Below are positions 1 through 10,924 of a DNA stretch of 64,000 nucleotides, in pieces; position 1 is the stretch's first letter, and each line of letters opens with the position of its first letter. The position numbers and the translations under genes were made by a program. Source of the stretch: Lepidodermella squamata (lineage: Eukaryota > Gastrotricha); NCBI GenBank assembly GCA_047495785.1, contig JBLDXI010000015.1, forward strand, positions 1,302,001 through 1,366,000, in the 5' to 3' direction. The notes beneath the pieces are model-generated. The model was given only the letters and a program-made list of their open reading frames with translations. It made no database searches and had not been told where the DNA came from.

Positions 1-917
1 TCGCTGCAATCGATACAGTTTTATTTGACTGTGATGGTGTCTTATGGCGAGGTTCTGAGATGATTCCTGGAGCTATCGATTTGACGAAAATTTTATTAGC
101 ACATGGCAAACGTGTCGGCTACGTTACAAATAACAGCTCTAGAACTCAAGATCAAATGGTGGCGGAGTTACAGAAGCGGGGTCTTGCACTGCAGGAACCT
201 GATTTGATTATGTGCACAGCAAGGGCAACTGCTTTGTATCTGAGCGAAAAACGGCCAAACTGCACAGCTTTTCGTATCGGCAATCCAGCTATTGCAGCTG
301 AACTAGAGCGCGTAGGTGTCAAGAGCTGGACCCTGGAAAACAATGAGAACATCAACTCGGTCAAACCAGAGCAGTACAAAGTTGACGCTGTCATTTGCTC
401 GCTCGATCGAGAGTTCACCTACAACAGGCTCGCTGTCAGCACTCATTTGTTGCACTTTAACAAAGACGCGCTATTTATTGCGTATGTTTTGTTTTACATC
501 ATTATCAGTTGGCTTCAGGTTTTATATTCCAGCACTAATACTGACCCAACGTTTCCCGACGCTGGCGGGAGGGTTGCCCCTGGTTGCGGTTCAATCGTAG
601 CCGCTGTTCAAACAGCAGCTTGTCGCGCTCCAGGCGTAATTATCGGCAAGCCATACCCATTAATGTTTAATCAAATGGCTGCCAAACTGAACCTCGACCC
701 TAAACGAACGCTGATGGTTGGCGATCGTTGCGATACAGACATGGGGTTTGCATCAGCAATAGGTGCCCATTCACTTTTTGTTCAGACTGGAGCTGAAACG
801 CTAGAAGACGCGCAGCGTTATGCCGAACAAGGTTCGGATTTCGCCCCCACCTTCTACCTATCTGGCGTCGAAGAGTTGAATAATATGATTAAAAATTGTC
901 AAACAATTAAAAACTAA
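1..917 (+). CDS. HAD phosphatase, phosphoglycolate / p-nitrophenyl phosphatase type (5' partial)
   Basis: Haloacid dehalogenase-superfamily phosphatase of the PGP / 4-nitrophenylphosphatase group, probably cytosolic and acting on small phosphorylated metabolites such as 2-phosphoglycolate. The frame is open from base 3, so the start lies before the window. HAD motif I (FDCDGVLW) is at 27-50, motif II is TNNSSR, motif III Lys is in GKPYPLMF, and motif IV is MVGDRCDTDMGFA. Exons: <1-481 and 533-917. The 51-bp intron 482-532 (gtatgt...ccag) is a multiple of three and has no stop, so the frame reads through it. Removing it restores the family string IATNTD. A paralogue follows 88 bp downstream. 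The exact substrate cannot be read from sequence. Confidence 0.88.
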   Translation, partial: AAIDTVLFDCDGVLWRGSEMIPGAIDLTKILLAHGKRVGYVTNNSSRTQDQMVAELQKRGLALQEPDLIMCTARATALYLSEKRPNCTAFRIGNPAIAAELERVGVKSWTLENNENINSVKPEQYKVDAVICSLDREFTYNRLAVSTHLLHFNKDALFIAYVLFYIIISWLQVLYSSTNTDPTFPDAGGRVAPGCGSIVAAVQTAACRAPGVIIGKPYPLMFNQMAAKLNLDPKRTLMVGDRCDTDMGFASAIGAHSLFVQTGAETLEDAQRYAEQGSDFAPTFYLSGVEELNNMIKNCQTIKN

Positions 918-1005
918 CATGAAGTCGCCTTCCTAAATTTAATGATTGATTAGATTAAAGTGTGATTTATTTCTCTAAATCTCATAGATTTGCTTTATTT
1001 TTATA

Positions 1006-2010
1006 ATGAGTGACGATCGCAAAAGATGCGAGTTGTTAACTGAGCGAAATATCAGTGATTTGTTGACATCTCTGGACGCAGTTTTCTTCGATTGCGATGG
1101 AACTTTGTGGCGAGGTGATGAAATTTTACCGGGAGCTATCGCGACCCTGGAAAAACTGATCAGCCTCGGAAAGCGGGTCGGTTATGTAACTAATAATTCG
1201 TGTCGAACCCACGCAGAAATGGTGCATGAACTGCAAAAACGCGGCTTTCCTACTCCAGATCTCGACCTAGTGATGTGTACAGCTCATTCAGCGGCTCAAT
1301 ACATCGGGGCAAACCTACCTAAAAACAGCCTGGCTTTCTTAGTAGCACCGCCTGCTTTGGCGGAAGAACTGCATGCGGTCGGCATTCGGACCTTCACGGA
1401 TGCAGATGTTGGTGATGATTTCGATAAATTCCAAGCTGATGCGGTTGTTTGCGCCCTAGACCGAACGCTGAGTTATCGACGGCTTGCTATCGCTACGCAT
1501 TTGCTGATCAAAAATCCGGCGGCTTTATTTTTAGGTAAAGCCTGCAATATATTTTGAATTTTGACATTTTTCGTTTTTTAGCCTTGGAAATCTTTATATA
1601 ACAATTTATTTGTTTTTTTTGCTGATTGAATAGCCACGAATCTCGACTCAACTTTCCCAGAATCAGGCGGCCGTTTATCGCCAGACTGCGGTCCTATAGT
1701 CGCGGCTCTCAGCGTGGCTACCGGTCGCCAGGCCGACGTCTGCATCGGCAAACCGTCGCCGATAATGTTCGCGCAAATGGCCGACATCCTGAAATTGGAC
1801 CCGAAACGCGTGCTGATGGTCGGCGATCGATGCGAAACCGACATGGCCTTCGCTTCGGCTATCGGCGCTCGATCACTCATGGTCGAAACCGGTGTGAGTA
1901 CGCCGAAAGACGCGAAATCCTACGAGATTAGCGACCAGGCTGAGATTTTCGCAAAAGCGCCGCATTTCATCGCACCGAGTGTTGCGTTTTTCGGAGAAAT
2001 TCTACCTTAA
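1006..2010 (+). CDS. HAD phosphatase, tandem paralogue of the preceding gene
   Basis: Complete tandem paralogue of the partial gene at 1-917. Exons 1006-1534 and 1634-2010 give 301 residues, near the usual 300-320 for the PGP family. All catalytic signatures are present: FDCDGTLW near residue 28 with the DxD nucleophile, TNNSCRT, GKPSPIMF and MVGDRCETDMAFA. The 99-bp intron sits at the same place as in the upstream copy, just before ATN, but one base earlier in phase (phase 1 against phase 2). The start at 1006 gives a short N-terminal extension before the first HAD strand, as in animal homologues. Probably a soluble Mg-dependent phosphatase. Tandem duplication is clear; division of labour between the copies is unknown. 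Confidence 0.9.
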
Positions 2011-2388
2011 TCAAATGTTACCAACTATAGTGTTATTTGAGAAATCTTACTAGTCTCTGTCGAGAATGCAGCTTTGATCTGTCTTAGCAATTAGTTATAT
2101 AATTTTCGAATTTTTATTCCTGGTGATGAAGAAATTGAAGAATCCTCGTGCCATTTTTATACCGTTGAAAAATTGGCTCTATTTTATACCATTGTCTACT
2201 GCCTGCTTTCCCACTTTAACTAGACGAGAATCGCTGTTATAGTTTTTACGAATTTTATAGTTTATTTCCATTGTTGTTTGTTCGAGGTTGCAACCTTTTA
2301 TGAAGAGAAGATATCATATTTTCCATCAAATAAACACCGTGTTTTTCACAATTTGTTGCATAGAACATTTATTCTGAGTTGACTGAAA
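2011..2388. other. intergenic, no gene seen
   Basis: AT-rich spacer between the second HAD phosphatase and the dihydrofolate reductase gene. I see no open frame or RNA structure. The right end should hold the DHFR promoter and 5' UTR. Confidence 0.5.
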
Positions 2389-3344
2389 ATGAAAGAGCAG
2401 CTAAAGTTATTGCTGATCGCGGCCATGTGCAAGAGTCGCGGTATTGGCAAAGGAAACAATCTGCCGTGGCATTTACCGTAAATTTCTTATCATGTTCGAT
2501 AAATCATTTTTTGCCGTTTTTTTAATTTTCAAAATAAATCATTTTTCATGAATAAAATAAACTTTCAGGAAAGAATTCGCCTATTTCACTGGTATGACAA
2601 AGGCCGTCAGCAATTCTTCGAAGAAAAACGCTGTAATTTTGGGCCGGCTCACTTGGGAGTCAATTCCGCCTAAATTTCGCCCGATGCCTGGCCGTTTGAA
2701 TGTTGTCATCACTCGCAACAAAGATTACAAAGTTCCAGAGGGCGTGCTCCTCGCAGGATCGCTCGATGAAGCCACAGAAATTGTTCAGCGGCCTGAAATT
2801 CGCGAGCAAATCGAAAACGTGTGGATTTTGGGCGGCGAACAAATTTATCGCGAAGCTCTAAAGTAAGACATGGACTTATTTTCCATTCAAAAATAGCTAA
2901 ATCAGTTTTCCCGAGCTATTACAATCTGGATATAAAATTAACCTTATCGGAATTCGATGTTTTCATTTTTATTTTACGAAAATGTTGGGCACAATTTCTC
3001 AGCTAAGCAATTTTTCTCCGTTAATAAAACTTGGATTTATTTTTCTGAAATCGTGGATGTGTTTTGTTAGAATGGAGTTGAAAAAATAACCCGCCTTTTT
3101 CAATTTTTTTGTTCGAATTGTTAATTTAATTATTTTTTCATGTTTTTTTAGATCGCCGTATTGTCACCGAATTTATCTGACGCACATTGATGCTGATATC
3201 GAAGGTTGCGACGCGTTTTTTCCCGAATTCAACTGCCCGGGTGATTTCAAGGACGTCACCGAGACTGGCGATGATCGCGTGCCCAAAGGAATTCAAGAAG
3301 AAAACGGCACGAAATACGAATTCAAAGTTTATGAACGCGTTTGA
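2389..3344 (+). CDS. DHFR: dihydrofolate reductase
   Basis: Reduces dihydrofolate to tetrahydrofolate with NADPH for thymidylate and purine synthesis. Exons 2389-2477, 2569-2862 and 3152-3344 give 191 residues, the normal length of animal DHFR. Family landmarks are in order: GIGKGNNLPWHLP in the N-terminal active-site region, the catalytic Glu in KEFAYF, GRLTWESIPPKFRPMPGR for cofactor binding, ITRN, and VWILGGEQIYREAL with the Gly-Gly turn. The C-terminus ends with the family's two-strand tail (IYLTHID...CDAFFPEF). Introns are 91 bp (phase 2) and 289 bp (phase 2), with GT-AG ends. It is a separate gene, not fused to thymidylate synthase as in plants and many protists. Confidence 0.96.
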
Positions 3345-3992
3345 AGTGCTAACGAACACTCTTTCATTGTCTAATTTGCATGCTTTCACATTATCTTGAA
3401 ATTTTCGCGTGAATTAAAACACGCATTTCGCTGCTTGGGATTGACATATTTTAGCATTTAGCTGTTTATCTCTTGAAATGGGGTGATCAAGTGAATTTTT
3501 GATGAATTTAGCAAAATAAAATGACCAGGCGGAGTTCGGAGAGTCTTGAAGCAATACTAAGTGCATTTTTCGTGAAGTAAAAAATGGTAATCCTTAGCCA
3601 CCGAAATTCCACCAAAGGAAATTCGAATCGATCGCAATACTCCAAATTTAAATGAGTCATTTAGCCATTTTTGATCTTGTCTTAGTTGAGCCACAAGCTT
3701 CAGCGCTGATAATCATTTTTACGTTGGTTGAATTTGACCTGGAAAATTGAACAAAACTTGCTGACTTCATGCGTCTGGATTTGTTTTCTGCGGTCTCTAT
3801 TAGAAACACAGAATGACTTTAAATTTCGACCAGCGATCGATTTTTAGCACTATTATTGCAATTTCTCGGCTATTTCGGGTCCGGTTGCGTAGCGCTTCTT
3901 CAGATGAGACTCTTGAACTGTTTTATTGCGAAAAATTGAGACTCAAATCTTTGCAAGTCAGAGGCAATCGCATTTTTCGCATTCTCGGCAAA
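3345..3992. other. intergenic; DHFR 3' end and upstream region of a GPCR gene
   Basis: AATAAA at 3515-3520 could be the DHFR polyadenylation signal. From 3813 the frame of the following GPCR is open in phase, so that gene could start up to 60 codons earlier than annotated. No other gene is visible. Confidence 0.4.
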
Positions 3993-5502
3993 ATGAGACA
4001 GGTGAATAGGAGCCAAGCCGCTCCAAGTGTTACAGATTCCGGTTCATCGGCGAGTTCTACTTTCATCGAGGCTGATTACGCGAAGATATTGCTACTTTTC
4101 GTCGGTCTGGTTGGCAACATTTTATCACTAGTGGCGTTTTCGCGCCTCCCGAACGGTACCGCAAAATCATTTCGTTCGCTCCTTAACAGCCTTGCTGTGG
4201 CTAATACGCTAACTTTGGCAAGCCTTTGCTTACAGCCATTAGATCACATCTTGAGAAAAGTAAATTTAGCTACAATATTGACCGCAAATATATGCCATTT
4301 TTCCCCAAGTTTGATTTAGATGGTATCGAGGCTAGTGTCGGCGATCTAGGCTGCAAATTTTACTTCATGGTACCCAATATCTTCCACTTCACATCAATAT
4401 GGACGGTCGTATTTTTGACAGCCGAACGATTCTTCGCGATTTTTTCACCGAATAGTCTAACCCCAGCGAAAATTCGTTTGACATTCACCCTTATCGCCTT
4501 TTTCGCGGTAGTCAGCAACGCGTGGCGTTACGAATTGAACTACCAACAACCTGGAACGAATAGAACGATGGTAACCCGAGTTTGGCGGATCGCCATCAAC
4601 AGCAAGACTTTCGAATGGCGCAAGATGGAGGAGGTATTCGTGCCTGCGTATTGCACGAGCTCTGACGCTAACCTCTCGGCATTTCTCGACACATTTCTCA
4701 ATCAGCTAACTCTTCTTTTCGCAATTCCTTTGGGCTTCATGGTGTCCATGTGTTTGGGATTGATTTACTACTCGAATTGCGTGTCACGTGACATGTCGCA
4801 GGTCTGGGGCGATATAGCTAGACGGACAGCTCTGGTAACTGGGACACTGCTTTCACCTGACTTTGATCCAATAGCCGTGAAGGCTCAGCCGGCGATCAGT
4901 GCATCGCGACATCGAGGTCGCGAATCAGCAAAGTTGCTGTTCTTCCTAACAGGAAGCTTAGTGATCTGCAAAACGCCGCATCTATCGCTCGAACTTTTCT
5001 TACGATGCTACGAGCTCAAGTACGAAAGAGCGTTCAATTTGAACCGATTTCCTATGTTTCACAAGGTAACGAATCATTATTAAAAAATTTTGCGTAGCTC
5101 AAGCTGTTCCAACAGGTTCTGGGCGCAGCTTCTGTTTTAAGCGTTTCATACTTCGCGGCCTTGTTCTTTCTTCTGTGTGCAGCGAGCCGTTCCTTCAGAC
5201 GATCAGTCGGCGCCCTTTTCACCTGGAAAACCCGAACGCGTTATGTGACCAGTGATTCAAGACACAGGTACAAAAAGAGTTCAACAGCTCGCACTCCACG
5301 TGGACGCTCGGTATCCGTGATAGCCAGTCGAGCTAATTCAGTCCCTACCATCTACGTGTCAATGTACGATCACAGAGGGTCCGTGGCTAGCGGGATAAGC
5401 TTTGCATCACTTAAGCGACAGCAGTTCGCTTCCAATACTGAATTGACTATAAACGATTCGTTGCCGATTTCTGACTCATCAATGGATGAACCAGAACCAT
5501 GA
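3993..5502 (+). CDS. rhodopsin-class GPCR, peptide-receptor-like (family member 1)
   Basis: Seven-helix receptor of the window's main GPCR family. Exons 3993-4259, 4310-5065 and 5116-5502 give 469 residues; both introns are 50 bp and phase 0. TM1 contains GNILSLVAFSRL. The conserved Cys before TM3 is in GDLGCKFYF. The TM3 end has TAERFFAI in place of DRY. The ECL2 Cys follows FVPAYC, and TM6 begins RESAKLLFFLTGSLVICKTP. The tail is Ser/Arg-rich with a CAAS turn after TM7. The intron before ECL2 seen in paralogues is missing. The most divergent member: the TM3 stretch is SIWTVVFLTAERF instead of HWVVV. I chose the ATG at 3993 because NRS and other polar residues follow it. Ligand unknown; an FMRFamide-like peptide is only a guess by resemblance. 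Confidence 0.8.
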
Positions 5503-5657
5503 TTTACAGATCTATAAAGAATCGGAACTGTTTTTGTACAAATGTAACTTCAATTTATTCACGCAGCTATTTGATCAAAAATCAGGAATTAGTAATAAAC
5601 ACACTTTTAATCGTCTCTTGAATGTTAAAGCAATTATATTGAGATGCGGTTTTCGCT

Positions 5658-7871
5658 TCACTTCAAAGCATTCTGGACTACTGTGATACCGTCGTCATCA
5701 GAATCAGAATTTTCAGCTTCAGCGAAATCAAGCTTAAGCCTGAACTCGCTGCAAACTGACAAGCTTTGGGGCGTTGGAGCACAGTTGCCGTAGTCGAGCG
5801 ACGGCGCATCCGAAATCAAAATCGGGCTATCAGATGACGTGTCCATAGTTTCAGGGGGTGCAACTTCAAACTCACTCAAGTTAACAGGGTTACTACTAGT
5901 ATTCACGCGGTTATTGCTATTAGTAGCGGCACTCAAATCAGTTGAAATGTTTTCCGACGATGTTACCACATCGTCAGATGATGTTTTAGCACTACCTAGT
6001 AGTAGGATGCCACAACTAGCAGAAGTTGGCTTTAACTGAGGCCCAACCTCAAGTGAGGCTGGGAGAGACCCACCAATATCGAGATCACGTTCCTTTAATT
6101 GAAAAACATGTAACAGTTGACAAAGAGATCGATAAATAGAAGTGTCATAGCTAGTCTACGTCTATGAAGGGTATCAGACTAACTGGAGTGTTGTGATGCG
6201 GCGATTGTTCCTCGTCCAATGTTTCCGGCCGATCACCACGCTTAGTTCTGGACAAAATGAGCTGTGGACCTTCCAGAGAGTCGAAATCCACTGGGCCAGG
6301 TGGAGGTATAGCTGTTTTGGCGGCATCGGGCTTCCGCAAAAGGCAAGTCGGGAAAAGATTATGGGCCACCAAGTATTGAACTATCCGTTTCCTGAAACCA
6401 CGCCCAGCCGCGAAAAATATGAAAAAATTGTCTGCATAGTTGACGGCCTCCAGAAATTGTGTAACATTTAGCCACTAAATGGAAGAAAATTGTTGAAAGT
6501 TGATTTTATCTGCGAAGGCCTTACCCTGCATATATTCATCAACTCGACTGCAGTAGCCCCGGTTCCATGGAAGACTTGAAAGATACTGAGGTAGATCAAT
6601 AAAACCAAATAAGGCGTGAGGCACAGTATAAAGCAACTCGTCAGAGTTAGGAGCAAAACTATCGACTTTCGAGTTCGGAATTTCGTCAAGTTGGACGTAG
6701 CCGTAGCGGCGAAGTTCGAATTCTTCCTCGCCCCTTGTCTAGCCAGACCAGAATTGTCGGAAAATGTGAAGCGGAGGGATTTTTTGGTACGAGCGCCAAT
6801 TTCGCTTAAAGAAACGCTATAGTTCCGTTTAATTGACTGCTTTTTCTGGCCTGCTTCTGACAACTTTCGCTTAGCTTTCAAACTATCGTCATCGACGCAA
6901 CTCAGCCGGCGAATTTCTCGGCCTGCTTTCGTGATATGCCAAGCTGTAGCCGAATTCATGCCGATGATACAAATCGCAGGTAAGAAGAACAAAAGCAAAA
7001 GCCGATGAAAGTAATAATCGATGTGGAAGGAATAAAACGAATCCGTACTGCATTCGTACTCGCATTCAATCGGTTCGGTTTCATTCGCAAACATCTCTTC
7101 ATCGCATCCTATTGCACTGGAATTCCGAGGATTAAACGCCTACAACATGGATGGCTCTAAAAATGTATTCCGATATTAACAATCAGCAAGCTTACCATAA
7201 GACGATCAAGCGCTAATCTCCACGATTGGCTCACAAATGAAATAGCCAATAAGGCAATTAAGGCAATTTTAGTCCCCTGATACGTGAAGAGCCTTCCGAG
7301 AGATAGAGGGTAGCATACTGCGCAAAACCGCTCTGCTGTGACAAGAACGACGACCCAATGAGCTGAAAGTTGAACGACGGGTAGAAAGATTCGATAAAGC
7401 TTACACCCAACATCTCCTAGATACCGTTCAAAAGATCCGTAACCAAACTGAAAGGGTGGTTTATCATTGTTTTGGAATCGAAACTGACAAATAACTCACT
7501 TTTGACGTAACACTTGTCAGTGAATCAACGGCTAGGCCGAATAAAGCTAACGAGTTGAGCACAGTCAGGGCGGTTAGAGTTAACGCATAGGACCTCGCGT
7601 GACTGTTTTGGTTCCGCATGACAAGTAGCGCGATTACATTGCCGATAGTTCCGACAAAAAACAGCACCAGAATAGCGATATCTTTGGCTAAAGTCCAGCA
7701 GTTATCATTATCATCATCACCAGGCGGCTCAATGGGTGGACTTGTGCTATCGTCGAGGATCATCGGGACGAAAGTAGGGGCAATAGGCTTGTGGTCATAA
7801 AATACAGGCTGATGGACTTCATCGATTGCCATATTAATATCACGTCTTAGTGAAGTAAAATCTAGGCGCAT
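5658..7871 (-). CDS. rhodopsin-class GPCR, peptide-receptor-like (family member 2)
   Basis: Exons in transcript order: 7871-7500, 7447-7196, 7139-6525, 6474-6160 and 6092-5658; 662 residues, all introns phase 0 and 50-67 bp. TM1-2 hold GTIGNVIALLVMRNQNSHAR. GDVGCKLYR and AHWVVVLVTAERFCAVCYP mark TM3. SWRLALDR ends TM4 and LLLLFFLPAICIIGMNSATAW is TM5. ICL3 is long and basic (about 110 residues) before FRTRKSIVLLLTLTSCF (TM6). TM7 is EAVNYADNFFIFF, lacking NPxxY. The last exon is inferred: the frame ending at 6151 meets gtagac, and an acceptor at 6093 opens about 145 acidic Ser-rich codons in phase. Without that intron the protein stops at 6151. Plasma membrane; G-protein partner unknown. Confidence 0.8.
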
Positions 7872-8687
7872 TGATGAAATATTTTAAAAGCAATATTAAC
7901 ACCATAACAAGCCTAGATATCTGCGCAAATCAATGTGCAGAGCACAAGGGCGAGAAACGGATGTGCGGAAAGTGACTGCGGTCGAAAATAAATAAATCGA
8001 TAAATTAGCTGCAAACACAAACTGCTCTTTCCGAAGAAATCCGCTAAATAGCGTAATGAAATTACTTTAAAAAAATTGCTATAGATATTACTCTCTGCAG
8101 TTAAAAAGGACATCGAAAGCCATGTTTTTGTTTGTTGTAGCAGCCCTGGCATTCAAGAAGCATTATCAGCATTCATCTTTCGGCCCGTGCAATTATTGAC
8201 CATTTAACTGGATGAAAGCGACAAAAGCCTTACCGGATGCTCATGTGTGTAACTTCCTTCTCCAAACGGCGATAGGAAGTCGGAAATGCTTTCGATCTAT
8301 CGATTAAGACCTTTAGGGAATGTGTAGTGTTTTGAAGGTTCAATTTTGTCCTTTCTCAGTTTGAAAATGAATTTTTTTGCTGGGAAATAGGTGTCACGTA
8401 ACATAAGCCGGGTTAGAAATTGCAATCAGAAAATAGATAAGGTGAATAAAGCGGACGATCCCTGTACTAGAAACTCACTTAACCTTGCAAAAAAACGCAA
8501 GCACTTGAAAAAACATTAATTTAATCATGTAGTTATTAATATCATTCTTTTTCACAATCGATTTAAATTTGATTAGCAAAATGAAACGCCGTTCCCGTAA
8601 GATGCCTTGATCGAGCAGTTGCCAGTAGAAAAATTAGGAAGAAGATTGCTCTGGTTCTGCGAAAAAATGTAAAAATATCGATCCAGC
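7872..8687. other. intergenic between two minus-strand GPCR genes
   Basis: Separates the start of member 2 from the stop of member 3. A 79-codon minus-strand frame at 7913-8152 has no recognisable domain and no family support. Nothing else is seen. Confidence 0.5.
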
Positions 8688-10924
8688 TCAACACTCGGAG
8701 TTTTGATCTAGTATTATCGTTCTAGCTGCCGTCAATGCCAAATCACGCTTTCTCGTCTTCGCCTGTGGTCTAGTATTAGCATCATCAACATCATTCACAA
8801 GCAACGGGCAAGTAGCAGCCATATTAGGGTTAGTTGAAGCAGCAGCCGCTGAAAACACTAGACTATCCTCTTCGGATTTCTCCGCCTCGGCCAATGCCAC
8901 ATTAAACAGCAAATCGCTCTGCGAAATGCTTCTCGTCATCAGATCTGCTGTCATGCTAGTAGTAAGCTCATAAGGCACCTGGAAGCTGTCTCGCTTGTAG
9001 TCGGATTGCGTCGTCTCAACTGACGGGCGACTCGCAGGGGTAGCAGTAAAGGCGTCCAACAGTTCCCCTGACTTACTTTCCTGAACAGTCGGCAGCGTTT
9101 GGAAGACCGAAGATTGAGTAATCATGGGAGCTTCCTCCTCTAAAATTGTTTCATTCGCTTGAGGTTGAGGACTTGAGGCGAAATTCTCGTTGTTAGCTGA
9201 TTCACTAACTCGGTTAGATAATGATGAAGATCTGCTGGCAGAAGACCGCTGCCTAGCAAGTGAGTTTCCTCTTCTAATTCGAACAGATCCAACTGAGTTC
9301 ATCGGAACAGGGCCGTCTGCTTGGTTAGCTGGGGAGGGCAAGTTTGATGCAACTTGAGTATCTTCAGCGAAAAATTTCGCCCGAGTGATCAGGCAGTATT
9401 TGAGGACTTTGTGCGCGGCCATGTAATTGACGATTCGTTTCCTAAAGCCGCGGCCGGCTACGAGGAAGATCAGAAAATTGTCCGCGTAGTTCATAGCGGT
9501 TAGCACAGTAGAAAAATTGAGCGGCTGAAATTACAATAACAAAAATTTACGCGAGGTAATGAAGCATGAAAGAGTTGCTAAGTACAAGTTCTATTAGACT
9601 TGGATGCCTGCTGACTATTATTTTGGATATCTGTAATTAGGAAAGAACAAAATGATAAATGACCTGGCATATTTTGACGAAAGCCTTGAAGCTATTCTCG
9701 TGGCCATACACCATGTGGTAGATGCGAAGATACAGCAGGAGTACAAGCTGCGGCATCATACACATGAGGAAACAACCGGTCAGGGTCATCAGCAGTGCTA
9801 TGGACTTTCGAGTCCTGAATTTGGTCACCGTACTTGTCGCATTGGTCGTCGCCTTACGCCGCAGGACCGGCTGCTGTGTCTGCTGTCCGGAAGAACTGGT
9901 CGACTGCTGCTGGCTCAACGGCTCATGCCCGTTTTGCTTTATCATATTGCCATTTTTTCCTAGGTAGGCGGATGGATTGGTTGAAGAAGTTCGCCTTAAA
10001 GGGACATTCGCTCTCGTTTGATAGGGCATAGGGCCATTAGCGGCATTGCCAGCTGTACGACGGATGTCCTTGCCTGCGTTCATGATATGCCAGGCAGTTA
10101 CTGAATTTAAAACTATAATAAAAAGAGCCGGAAGTAGGAAAAGCAGCAGCAGTTGATTAACAAAGGCGTCGATGACGAAATAAAGCGGCATGTTGCGGGC
10201 AGTACAGCCGGTCGGAACAGTGATCGTCTTAGTTACAGTTTCATTGCCTTCTGTTGTCGTAACGACCTAGAAAAGAGGACTCTCAATGCAACTGTCGAAA
10301 TCCGCAAATCAATCTAACCTCTTGATGGTCGAAGGCAAGCCGCCAAGTTTGACTGACAAAAACAACACTTAGGAGTATGGCCAGAGCGATTTTTGTTCCG
10401 CGGAATGTGAACATACGGCCAAGAGACAACGGGAAGACAACAGCGCAAAACCGCTCCGCCGTTACCATGACGACGACCCAGTGGGAAGACATCTGCATCA
10501 GCGGTATGAAGAGTCGATACAACTTACATCCAATATCACCGATATAGATCTCAAAAGTCCCAGAGTACTGCAAACAATCACTCAAAAATAATCAATTTAC
10601 AATTTTAAAACTCACTGTTGAGAGTATTTGGTCGAATGCATCCAACGCAAGAGCAAAAAGGCTCAGAGAATTGAGGGCCGTTAACACTGTCAGAGTTAGA
10701 GCGTAAGATTTCGCATGGGAAGTCTGGCCACGCATGACTAATAGAGCCAGAATGTTACCAACTGTTCCAAAGACAAATAAAGCGAGTTTCGCCACGTTGT
10801 AATTGAACCCTGAGCAGTTGGCGAGTTCTTCAGGGTCGATGCCGATTCCCTCGTGACTGGCATCGTTATCAGGCGAGAATTTGGCAGCGAAAACTGCAGG
10901 CGAAGGCTCGACGTCGAGCGACAT
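8688..10924 (-). CDS. rhodopsin-class GPCR, peptide-receptor-like (family member 3)
   Basis: Exons in transcript order: 10924-10616, 10567-10319, 10266-9664 and 9524-8688; 665 residues, introns 48, 51 and 139 bp, all phase 0. It is closest to member 2: GTVGNILALLVMRGQTSHAK (TM1-2), GDIGCKLYR, SHWVVVMVTAERFCAVVFP (TM3), TWRLAFDHQE (TM4 end), LLLLFLLPALFIIVLNSVTAW (TM5), FRTRKSIALLMTLTGCF (TM6) and NYADNFLIFLVAGRGFRKR (TM7 and helix 8). The ECL2 Cys is in PTGC. ICL3 contains Gln- and Ser-rich stretches. The C-terminal tail of about 250 residues is Ser/Asn-rich and acidic. The third donor is gtcatt, weak but phase-consistent. The N-terminus has no signal peptide, normal for this class. Confidence 0.88.
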
